A stretch of DNA of 64,000 nt from Psylliodes chrysocephalus (lineage: Eukaryota; Arthropoda; Insecta; Coleoptera; Chrysomelidae), in contig OV651821.1 in the NCBI GenBank assembly GCA_927349885.1, positions 26,388,704-26,452,703 on the forward strand, given 5' to 3'. Below the pieces are notes generated by a model that saw nothing but the letters and a program-made list of their open reading frames with translations, had not been told where the DNA came from and did no database searches. Shown piece by piece: positions 55,188 through 64,000 of the stretch (the stretch's first letter is position 1; each line of letters starts with the position of its first letter). Position numbers and translations under genes: made by a program.

Positions 55188-56250
55188 CCACAGTAGATAT
55201 TAGTAAAGATGTTAAAAGGAAATCCGTATTGATTTAGCGGCTTTCCCACTCCGCTCTACATTATTATTCCTTAGAATAGCGCCATAGCCGGATATTTAGA
55301 AGTTCACTTCCTGTCTCCTGTGTGCCGTAGAATGTCGGCGTTAGCCCATCTTTGGCTCGGTACCCGACTACTGGTGGTCAGTGACCGATCGAGATGATGA
55401 TATTAAAGATGGTTAAATACATAATGGCTTTGATAGTCGCAGCCATGCCAATCTAATTATTATTCTACAAATAATTAGTGGTCACATACATATAGGTCTT
55501 AGCGATTCTCTGGAGGATGTAAAATAATTTATGAAGGATATTATAAATTAATATAAAGCTTATGATGTTCACTCAAGAGTGACCTTGTTATGTCCTACTA
55601 GCTTTGAGAGAGATATACAGATGATAAAATATCGACACCAGTAATTGTCAACAGACATGGGGGAAAATAATTACAAAGGCCGTATCATTCAAAAACATAT
55701 ATCCACCACAACGAATAATACGAGGATGTTAGGAGGATACACATACCTATTCTGCTAATCCAAACATTGGAAAGTCAAGTCAACAATTTAACGTCACTTC
55801 GCTTTTGCAAAATTCAAAATTACTATTCCAAGTCTGTATAGTAAGGCTGACAATGAAAGCGAAGTCCTGAACAGCGTGGTGTACTTCGTTATACCTACTA
55901 GCTGTGGCTTTGGTGTCAGCAGAGATAATGGATAACTAGGAATATCTAGCAACCATCAACCAAGGAGTTAGTGGCAGTGGATGGTTAGTGGATGGAATTT
56001 TAACATGGAAGAACTGACTACTACCTGTCTCAAGCACTTGCATGGCACGGATCATTCAGGCAATAAACAGAAATAACTGAGAAATAGGAATATATACGGT
56101 GGGAAGCGATGATACGAGGCACATGCGCTGTTTTGTATTCGATGTCAAAGAAAAAATTACAAATACGAGCAAGAGATAAGTACCTATAAGTAAGAGAAAT
56201 CCAGTAGGAAAGTTACGGAATAAGTTGGACATCCTAGCACTCTTGTCCAG
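55188..56250. other. Less AT-biased sequence, no recognisable gene
   Basis: Base composition is more even than average, which may mark an old coding element, but neither strand shows a motif I recognise. Confidence 0.45.
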
Positions 56251-56251
56251 G

Positions 56252-57080
56252 CGCGGTTTCTCCATTGGTTCATTTGTGCAGTGAACACCCAGTTAAATCT
56301 CATAGAAACACATTATTTTAAAATTACATAAATAACATAAAAATATAAATTTAATTTTAATATTTTTATTTTCATACGTGTTAATCTATATTTTTTGGTA
56401 CATCATTGTCCTCTGACTGATCGCGTCTCTGTGGCACAGTATACCTAAGTATACTGTGTCTGTGGCGCATTATGATGAGTGAGCCTAACACGAGTGAGAC
56501 GATATGGTGAATGCATATAGCTAAAAAGAGAAGACAACACGCCAACAGATTCTTCAAACTGTCAAAGAACGCATTAATTGGCGCGCCGCTCACAAACAAA
56601 GTTGCGAAACCAGTGTTGCCAGTCTAGTGCAATTCACAATTGTACTAGATGTAGTACATTCTGCGTGCATCAGTGTTCACGTGTAAAATATATATATATT
56701 GTGTTCCTTCTTTGGGTTCGTTATCAATAAAGCCCCCCTTTTTCCCCCTTCAATGAATTAGATGTCTCTGCAAATAGAATTCGAACAATCTGATACATTT
56801 AAGGAATCTAGTACATTTTTTAGACAAATCTGGTACGTAACAAAAACATATTCTGGCAACACTGTACCAAATCAAACAAACTGCATTTCGTCTTCCGTCA
56901 TTATGAAACGGTTTTAATAAAATTAAGATTATTTTATTATTTTTGTGATCATTTAAAAAAAATGTGTTTAATTGAGAACTGCAACTTTAATAAATTAGAA
57001 GGATGTGTGTCAATTTAACGATTGTTCCAGAAAAACTTCTTTAAGGCAAGGTAAATAAAAACTTTTTAAGGTTATGTTGT
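56252..57080 (+). repeat. Dispersed repeat family A, copy 2
   Basis: Starts CGGTTTCTCCATTGGTTCAT as at 22916 and shares the later blocks listed there. Includes a duplicated GTATACYTAAGTATACTGTG-type palindrome near 56440-56462. Confidence 0.72.
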
Positions 57081-58454
57081 TTAATTTACCTATAATAAAG
57101 TTTTACGAAAAATTTGATAAAAATAAAGAGACAAATGGTTTTTCACTTTAAAAGTCTAAACCGGAAAAATGGATCAACCAGATAATTTAACATACTCGAT
57201 GAGAAATTTTACCTAAGAAATGGTATGTACATTTAAATAGTTTACCTAAAAGTTATGTTTACCTGTAATTATCAATCGTGTTACCCTATAACCTAGATCG
57301 TTTGTTACATACAAACCAGAAATCTTTTATTTTAATGACATTTTTTTATTGCCTTGTTTATATAATTTAGTATTTTCAAAAATATTAGATCAAAACAAAT
57401 CAAATCAAATTTATTTGTTTAAATATTAAAGTACATTACCTAATAGTAAAAAAATAGTTATACAGAAAAAAAATTCTTTAAAGACATCTGATTGAGCATC
57501 GAACCTAGGCATTTCTGCCTGTTTTGCTTCTGATCAATCAGATGACTCTATTTATGTACATATTTTTTTTAGAGACAGGTATTAAATTTTATATATAATT
57601 ATTTATCACATAACAAAAGATACAATATTTAAAAATTAGAACAAGGGACGAAGAAATTCGACAGAATAAACCGATAAATAAAAAGATAAATAAAAAATAG
57701 ACAGTACCTTAGGAAAAGTAGACAAAAACTACGATGGTCCTTTTGGTTTTTAATATGTTTTTTATTTATACTATGTTATCATTAGATCGTAATTTTTTTT
57801 TGTTTGTTATTAAATATTTTTTTATTTCAATTTTAAACTTTTTTGTTTTATGTTATGGTAATTTGGATCAATGTAGGTATTAAATAAAAATAAGGCTGTT
57901 GGTAATAAAGTATGACTCGAAAAAAGCAATAAGTATCAAACATAAATTGTGATTTTGATTAGGCACTTAACAAGTCACATCTCACATATCTACATGCACT
58001 GGCTAATTAATCCTATAAGTACATATCAAAACATTAATATACTATCTACAATTAAATAATAATTTGAAAATACAGATGAAGCCGATTTACCCATTTAGAC
58101 AAAATACTATTATTAAGTTATTTATTAAACACATAATTTTTTATTGAACATGGACATGCAAAAGTCTACCGTGAGGGTAGGACAGAGCGAGAGCAAGAAT
58201 ATTTTGGAATGTGCTGTGAAATACACTTAGAAAGGGTCATATGGAGAATTAAGTGTGATAACATTTTACGATATGTATCTCACTAGTTTAGTTCACAGAT
58301 TTCTGTGTTCAATTATGTGCTGCTATTTCAAACTTTTAGTATCCTTTGATAAAAGAAGTTGAATATTATTGTTGACCTTTTTAAATTGTTTATTTTACCT
58401 CATTCATTTTTTTTCTACTCTTCATACAGTTTACTTCATAGGTTTACTTTGTCT
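57081..58454. other. AT-rich sequence with one nested hairpin
   Basis: At 57483-57545 CATCTGATTGA and TCAATCAGATG enclose an inner AGGCA-TTTC-TGCCT hairpin, and the minus strand has the B-box-like GGTTCGATGC. It may be a worn tRNA-like fragment. Otherwise nothing is supported. Confidence 0.5.
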
Positions 58455-58720
58455 GCCTATCCGATGTCACGTTTTTTGTCTGGACGATAAGTCAAAAACG
58501 AGAAATGATATCAACTTGAAAATTTTAAGCAAAAATCAAGCTCTATAAGGAGACAAAGTCTATTGATTTTTAACAAATCTGATTAAAAATAGGGGGTTAA
58601 GATGGGTTGAAATTAAAAAAAATCCTAAATAAAGCCTATCTATACTGAAAAAAATATAAATATATTGGGGAGTTAAGGGGGGTTAAAATATAAAAAAAAA
58701 CCTAACTACAATCTGTAGTT
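58455..58720 (+). repeat. Dispersed repeat family F, copy 2
   Basis: Matches 54310-54480 in the same orientation and ends with G-rich AAGGGGGGTT blocks. Confidence 0.82.
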
Positions 58721-59639
58721 CTAACATAGGTTACCTCTTTTTATTTTTGTCATTTAATGATCATTATTCCATGTTGTTATTATAAATTCCTTGGTGGCTT
58801 CTGTAGCTCCATGTATTCTCGTTATTCTTAATTTTTTTTCTTTTGATAGTACATGTAGAGTAGTTAGGTTGGTAATTATATACTGACAGACATAAAAAAC
58901 GATCACAGCGAAATGTTTAAAAAAGTTAGTTTAATTCAACTCAATAATATTAAATTGAAGAATTATTTATTGGTAATGCAAAATTAGTTACTGAAGCAAT
59001 TATGGGGACTGACATAGATTATTTAAGAATGGCCGAAATTTTTTGCCGGTTAGTATAAATTCTGGTAACAGACAAACTTTTTTAGCGATTTCAATATCAA
59101 ATTAGGATTTATTTTCGTTCAATAACAAAAGAATTGAAAGCTTTATTTGAATTATTCCCATAGTAACAGTAAAAAGCAATATTATGAAGGCTGCATATAT
59201 AATAGCGAAAATAAAATAAATCACTGTCCGATTTAAATTCAAATATAAAACGTTATCAGCTCTCGATATGTGATTTTCATATTTATTTTGGAAAAACGTA
59301 ATTAAAATTAAAAATCAAATTGAAACCATTCAACCGTTGTGTCTAAATACATTTTATTTTAATTATACGGGAAAACAGAATGCAAAATATGAATTTAACA
59401 GTAGTAGTTTAATTTTTATAAATTCATTAAATACATCTCTACAAACAATAATATAAAATCGCATTTAACAAAATTAGTTGGTCTATGTTTATTAAAATGC
59501 ATTTGCATTTGTTTTTTTTTTTTTTTTCATACATTCTATTAAATTCATTTAAAGGAAACAAACTGTGGCACAAAATAAAATGATAAGATGAATGTTTGGA
59601 ATATGGTTTGTATGCTCCGGTTGACTGATTGATACCAAT
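58721..59639. other. AT-rich sequence without a recognisable gene
   Basis: Contains a long T-run at 59513-59530. Nothing else supported. Confidence 0.5.
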
Positions 59640-59775
59640 TATTTGTAAGATCTGGACAGGGACTTATGTGCAAACTCGGCACGTTATGTATCGAATAGAG
59701 AGAGACATTACAAAAGAATCGCATTCTGTCGAACGAAGATAGGCGTCTCAACACGTGCCGTATTAAAAGATGATA
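59640..59775 (-). repeat. Dispersed repeat family D, copy 2
   Basis: The complement matches 35613-35750, which lies inside a hAT-like element. Here no matching terminal repeats were found, so it may be a decayed relative. Confidence 0.68.
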
Positions 59776-60229
59776 ATCCTACAGGTTGCTCACTTTAAGT
59801 ACCAAATTTTTGTTCACTGGCTCTTGAAGGACCTTTAGTGTTCGCAATGCTTAAATGACACCCTGAGTTTGCTGATAAATAGTGGATTCTCTATAAAGTA
59901 TTTCAAGAATTTCTTTGCATTTTATGACAATCTTCAGCCGCGTTGGCGAAAAAGAATCCCTAAATCATATTCAAACATGTCAAAGTAGCTACATTTGCCG
60001 ACGGCGACTTACTATGGATAAAACTATTGAAGAATCGACCAGAAAACTTCACATAATAAAATCTACGAAGAGATGAAAGATGGCGCATTAAGCTCAACAT
60101 AACTGAGACCAGTAGAATATATATCAGTAATATTAAACAATAATAGAATACCATATTATAATTATGAAATTAGACATAAAATGTAACAGGAAAGAACACA
60201 AAAAAATTTATTAAGAATATGACAACCAG

Positions 60230-60252
60230 TTTCGTCCTTAGGCAATCATCAG
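60230..60252 (-). ncRNA. Hammerhead-like core, degraded
   Basis: The minus strand reads CTGATGA (exact core box), TTGCCTAAGGAC and GAAA. Helix II keeps only the CC-TAA-GG pairs. This layout is known from Penelope-like elements. No Penelope coding sequence was recognised next to it. Confidence 0.32.
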
Positions 60253-60624
60253 GTCTACAAAGGGAAGAAAACATAAATACATAATCACATACATTGAGTT
60301 TACTTTTTTATCATTCGCAACTCATATTTTGTCCGAAAAACATTCGTTTTCAACTGATAATGCTAGTTTATTACACAATTTTATTGGGATACGCTGAAAT
60401 TAACAAACCTATTAATGATAGAGGCCTAATGTGTTTAAATAAACAATTTCAACCTACTGATAACTTTATTTTCCTCAATTTACCTTTCAATTAACCATTG
60501 CGACATAGATCATTTCATATCATTTCAATAACTGCTTTTCTAATGTTTGATTTATTGGGTTTCTCTACATATCTACCATAAAATGTTTGTTTTACAATAA
60601 TGTTTCTCATAACAATCGACACTT

Positions 60625-60920
60625 CGACTTTTGACAACTGACGAATATTCGACATGACAATTGAACTTCTTCCACTGACTCTCTTTCTTTTGCTATCTTA
60701 CTTTACAACTGACAAACACTTTGGTTTTATACTTCTATTTATCTCTATAAAATTTGTCTTTTAACAGACTTTTCATATTAGTTAATCCACTATCTTTTAA
60801 TAATAATAATAACAACTATTTTTTCATTGACAATTGATAATTATTTGACATGACAATTGAATTGTTCTTCTTTTCCTTTGTGATCTTCTACAATGCAACT
60901 GACACACACTTAGTTCTAAC
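60625..60920 (+). repeat. Diverged tandem duplication, about 200-bp period
   Basis: Blocks TCGACATGACAATTGAACTT / TTGACATGACAATTGAATTG and CAACTGACAAACACTT / CAACTGACACACACTT recur in the same order about 200 bp apart. Confidence 0.7.
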
Positions 60921-60969
60921 AAGTCTGATTGCATTTATTTGACTAATTTGATAGCCCTTTACCAACGGA

Positions 60970-61290
60970 CATTGCTTGCTGAAACATTTTCATGTGATGG
61001 GATTACACAATGATCCCACTACGTATAGACTCTACATGGAAGAGGAAGAAACCATAGACCATGTGATCTCCGAATGCGATGCTCTTACTAGGCGGCGTCT
61101 CACCCTTTTCGGTCTAGAATCGGAAAGAACGCCCCACGAACACTTGTTAGCTAACTTAGTAAAACTAACCAAAAGCACAGGACTATTCCTAAGATAGTAC
61201 CTGAATACGGGAAAAGCAGGAGAATACAATAGACCCAAGAGGCCACAGTGTGCTGGGCCAAATCTAACCCTACCTGCTTATAACCGACAA
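60970..61290 (+). pseudogene. RNase H LINE 3' tail, third family
   Basis: The plus frame 60976-61197 reads LKHFHVMGLHND, YRLYMEEEETIDHVISECDA and LTRRRLTLFGLESE, then LLANLVKLTKSTGLF and a stop. This is the Cys/His tail at the end of ORF2 in I/R1-type LINEs, where the start of the knuckle normally has two Cys; both are Tyr here (TAT and TAC). A probable 3' UTR with CCTACCTGC follows to about 61290. It is the only plus-strand copy of this LINE type in the window and differs in sequence from the 2.7-kb family. Confidence 0.78.
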
Positions 61291-61660
61291 AGATAAAGAC
61301 CATCACGCATCCCGAGTTTTCAGTGAGATTGATAGTTGTTCTTCAGAAGGGTTTCCGATCTTGGCAAGAAAGATCGATTCTTAGTATCGATGCAAATGGT
61401 GGAGCCAAAGATCGATACAAGAAAAATCGGGAGGATGTATATCGATCTCGCAAAGATCGAAGATCGATACATTCTATGTAAAATATAAAATTTGTTTCAC
61501 ATTTTTCCACTTTTTTATGAGATTTCCTGTTCGAGAAAATAGTCTCTCGGATGAAATTTCCCCAACACACATAAAAACTTTTCAGCAACTTTGCTTAAAT
61601 TGTTGAAAAGAATTTAACTAAGTATAATAGGATCCGTTGTCTTTAAATTCAAAAGTACAA

Positions 61661-62257
61661 AAGAGCTAAAGTGTCAACGCTCTCTTTTTTTATTTTTAAT
61701 TTCTTGACATTTTTCTCAAGATCTTGTAAAAAAATCTCATGATCTTAAGAAAAAAATCTCAAGATCTTGAGAAAAAAACTCAAGATCTTGGCAAAAAAAC
61801 TCAAAATCCTTGAAGTCGTGCTGATTGTTTTAGTTGTTCTTCAATGAAAAATACCACATCTTCTAGAAATGAAAATTTCTTACGTCTGAATAAGTTTAAT
61901 TGTTGCATCTTCCTCTTCAAAGTCGATAAACTCATGTGGATCTTAAATCGTAGTTTTAGATACAATAATATTTCACTGTGTTTTAATCCTAACATAAAAT
62001 AATAGCTAATAATTACACCTTCCATGATTAAATTGGAAATGATCTAATATAATCCTTATTAGCAACCGGAAACTACTTTTAGTTTTATGACTTTTCTTAT
62101 ATCTGAAAAGAGTAATAAGATCTTGGAAAAAAATTGAAATCTTGCGAAATATACTCAAGATCTTGACAAAAAGAGTCATGATCGTGTTTTTTTTAATATC
62201 TTGAGAAAAAATGTTAAGAAAATGAAAATAAAAAAGAACTTTGACACTTTAGCTCTT
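61661..62257. mobile_element. Nested TIR element with CAAGATCTTG array
   Basis: Exact 17-bp inverted repeats AAGAGCTAAAGTGTCAA, extended imperfectly to about 150 bp, with GTAC just outside on each side (61655-61658 and 62260-62263). Both arms carry repeats of a CTCAAGATCTTG-like unit separated by A-runs, about four on the left and several worn ones on the right. An ORF with a transposase-like N-terminus lies between them on the minus strand. Confidence 0.78.
61801..62025 (-). pseudogene. N-terminal part of an integrase-type transposase (IS3EU-like)
   Basis: ATG 62025 opens MEGVIISYYFMLGLKHSEIL, followed by FKIHMSLSTLKRKMQQLNLF and RRKK, then FLEDVVFFIEEQLKQSARLQ and a stop after GF. The pattern (Y-F-x-x-G near the start, S-x-x-TLKR, L-x-RR, then I-x-E-x-L and GQ-like residues) resembles the helix-turn-helix N-terminus of the integrase-core transposases of animal IS3EU-type elements, as far as I remember them. 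The whole catalytic domain is missing. The frame is open for 74 codons, which is notable in DNA this AT-rich. Confidence 0.5.
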
Positions 62258-62560
62258 CCGTACGAAAGAGGTTCATTCAGGTAACTTTTTTCGCTTTCCG
62301 AGAATAAACAAATATCCACAAAACACTCTCACATTACTCAAAACGGCGATGACGATCGATTAATTTATTCTTTTGACATTTATGGTAACCACAAAATACC
62401 CAAAAAATACATGGACAGGTGGGCTTGAATCGATATCCGATCTCAGTACTTTCCACCTATATGTAGATCGATCTCTTTTTCGAAAAATCGATCCTAAAAA
62501 ATCGAAATCGTGAAACAAAAGATCGATTTTCGTTAAAATCGAATCGAGATCGGAAACCCT

Positions 62561-64000
62561 ACTTCTATACAAGCAGGAAGTTACTCTCGGTCCCTTATTT
62601 GGAGCAACAAGACTAATCTCATTTTCGAGTTGGTTAGTGTACCACTGTGGATATCTTTCACTGCCAGTGCTTGAGTTTTAATAACTTACGTTGGCTTCAA
62701 ATCAAGCCTACCTGATTTTTCTTCATCTCGGATCCTTCTGAGATCTTCAAGATGCCACTCCGCACCCACTTTCACTTGCTTTGATCCGTTTATGGTGGCT
62801 GGGCCCTTATTAACCTTTTGTGTTTTTCTATTATCGCATTGGTCAAATTTTTGTCGTAATAATGTACCTCTATCAACTCCCTTTGAGTAGAATTAAATCC
62901 TTCCAACCGGATTTCCCACAGTCTACAGCCAAACAATTTTTAGTTGAGATATCTACCTTATTAGGTTTCTCATGACTACTTTTAGCTCACAATTTTTATT
63001 ATTTTTTAAAATAATGTACTTGCAGAAAAAATATTGTGTACAACTCGAGCGAAACGTTCGTGCCCGCTTTTGACAGATTTCTCCCAAACGGCAAAGTATC
63101 ACTTTCCGCTCTTAATACACAAACAGCTATTTCATGAATAAGACATGCATTTTAAAAATTAGGAATTCGTATAATTCTCGAGAAGGCACTTATTTAAATT
63201 AATTTCATACTAATTTAAATATATTTTGACGAAAATCCCATAAATAAAGGAATTAATCTCATAAAGAGCTTAAACCTAATTATAAGTTCATTTATTATAA
63301 AGTTCGAGGTTGTTGGAGATTGACAAGAAGCGCGCCGTCTTCTCCACTTTACAAAATCCGCTCCTCTTCATAGACAAAGAACTTTAAACTAACTTAACCA
63401 AGTGCAGACTTTAATATCCTAAAGACGCATTATCGTCGAATTATACACGAATTAAGAAATTAATTGAGATTAAAACATTAAAGTCCTGAAAGTTCCGTAC
63501 CATTTTATGAAGTTAAATAATTTTTGAATCCCCTCAAAATTACTTGTTAGTAAAGTTTAAGAGCTAGTGAATAAGTATAAGTACAATTGTTTGATAACTA
63601 GCTAAAAGTTGTCAGAAAACAATGTGTTTCCGAATAACTTCGGTATATTTTAGAGCTTCTTTGCCAGAAATATTTTTGTCCTCGTGCAAAGTTTTTGAAA
63701 TTTGGGAAAATGTCAATACATTAACCGGGTGAGTACTAAAAATTGTATGGTCGAAAGTAGGAAAGCGTAGAATGGCCACAAAATATTTTTAGTTGGCTGA
63801 CTTAGAATTTAAAATTTTTTTTTTCTTCTAACTCAGAAAAATACACTTTACCGATTTAATACTCAGAAAAAAACATTTTTCCAACTTCTAAGTCGGAAAA
63901 ATGTCTTAGTAAATAGTTGTATCGTTACAGTGTCTACCTATATTTGCACCGAAGCGGTTAATAAATACCACTAGATATTAAAATCGAATGTTTGAACTGA
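62561..64000. other. Sequence without a recognisable gene
   Basis: 62570-62950 is less AT-biased than average but shows no motif I can name. A GTACAACTCGAG block at about 63037 recalls the tail of the SINE-like repeat. A 10-bp hairpin (ACATTTTTCC / GGAAAAATGT) lies at 63873-63904. Confidence 0.5.

Larger units (their letters stand above)
59776..60969. other. AT-rich sequence with a hammerhead-like motif and a tandem duplication
   Basis: No gene. See the entries at 60230-60252 and 60625-60920. Confidence 0.5.
61348..62560. mobile_element. TIR element with GATCGAT-rich ends (hAT-like), host of a nested insertion
   Basis: Both ends read AGGGTTTCCGATCT inward, and both subterminal 150-bp regions are dense in AAGATCGAT/ATCGATC motifs. 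The flanking 8-mers TCTTCAGA and ACTTCTAT are only partly alike, so a target duplication is not clear. The interior is occupied by a second TIR element at 61661-62257. No transposase of its own remains. Confidence 0.72.

Noticed and set aside
61348..62560. Clear 8-bp target duplication of the outer element
   Set aside because: TCTTCAGA and ACTTCTAT share only part of their bases, so it is not claimed.
1..64000. CRISPR array or bacterial-type operon
   Set aside because: No regularly spaced identical repeats with unique spacers; coding content and repeats are of eukaryotic type.

Overview
This is a 64 kb stretch of very AT-rich, gene-poor nuclear DNA from an arthropod, most likely an insect. 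The evidence is the set of degraded elements typical of insect genomes: Tc1/mariner-type transposons, hAT-like elements with 8-bp target duplications, RNase H-bearing LINEs, Jockey/CR1-type LINEs, an LTR retroelement and tRNA-headed SINE-like repeats. A beetle is possible, but nothing here proves the order. I found no intact host gene, no rRNA, no convincing functional tRNA and no CRISPR array. Nearly every recognisable coding stretch is a transposon relic.

Layout. 0-10 kb: an unassigned coding relic (2.1-2.4 kb); an RNase H LINE fragment (2.65-4.34 kb, minus strand); a well-preserved Tc1-type transposon with 153-bp inverted repeats (5198-6812) whose transposase is dead; a Crypton/tyrosine-recombinase relic (7.9-8.5 kb) between palindromes; a hammerhead-like motif (8.8 kb); a second RNase H LINE tail (9.0-9.5 kb). 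11.3-13.5 kb: a short purine-rich LTR element with a tRNA-Lys-type primer site and a pentapeptide-repeat gag-like relic, abutting a LINE RT relic. 16.7-32.7 kb: three more copies of the first LINE family (16.7, 21.6 and 29.1 kb), an internally deleted mariner (18.0-18.8 kb), tRNA-headed repeats and a 726-bp foldback element (31982-32707). 35-38.5 kb: a SINE-like repeat broken by a 1289-bp hAT-like element, then a CR1/Jockey RT relic. 40.9-47 kb: a second Crypton-type 5' relic between 41-bp direct repeats, a 1.6-kb DUF4817-type mariner relative, two LINE RT pieces, head-to-head mariner 3' ends and a full-span mariner relic. 49-54 kb: SINE copies, a possible TA-flanked element, and a hAT-like element joined to a 109-bp near-perfect palindrome, followed by a second LTR-like unit. 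54-64 kb: dispersed repeats, a LINE tail, and a hAT-like element (61348-62560) with a second element nested inside it.

The genes do not work together as a pathway. The window is a record of repeated insertion and decay. The points that most deserve a second look are the inverted duplication lying exactly between target duplication and TIR of the 52.6-kb element, the palindromes flanking the tyrosine-recombinase relic, the direct repeats around the second Crypton-type relic, and the nested element at 61.7 kb with an integrase-type N-terminal ORF. Family names come from recognising motifs by eye; no database search was run.
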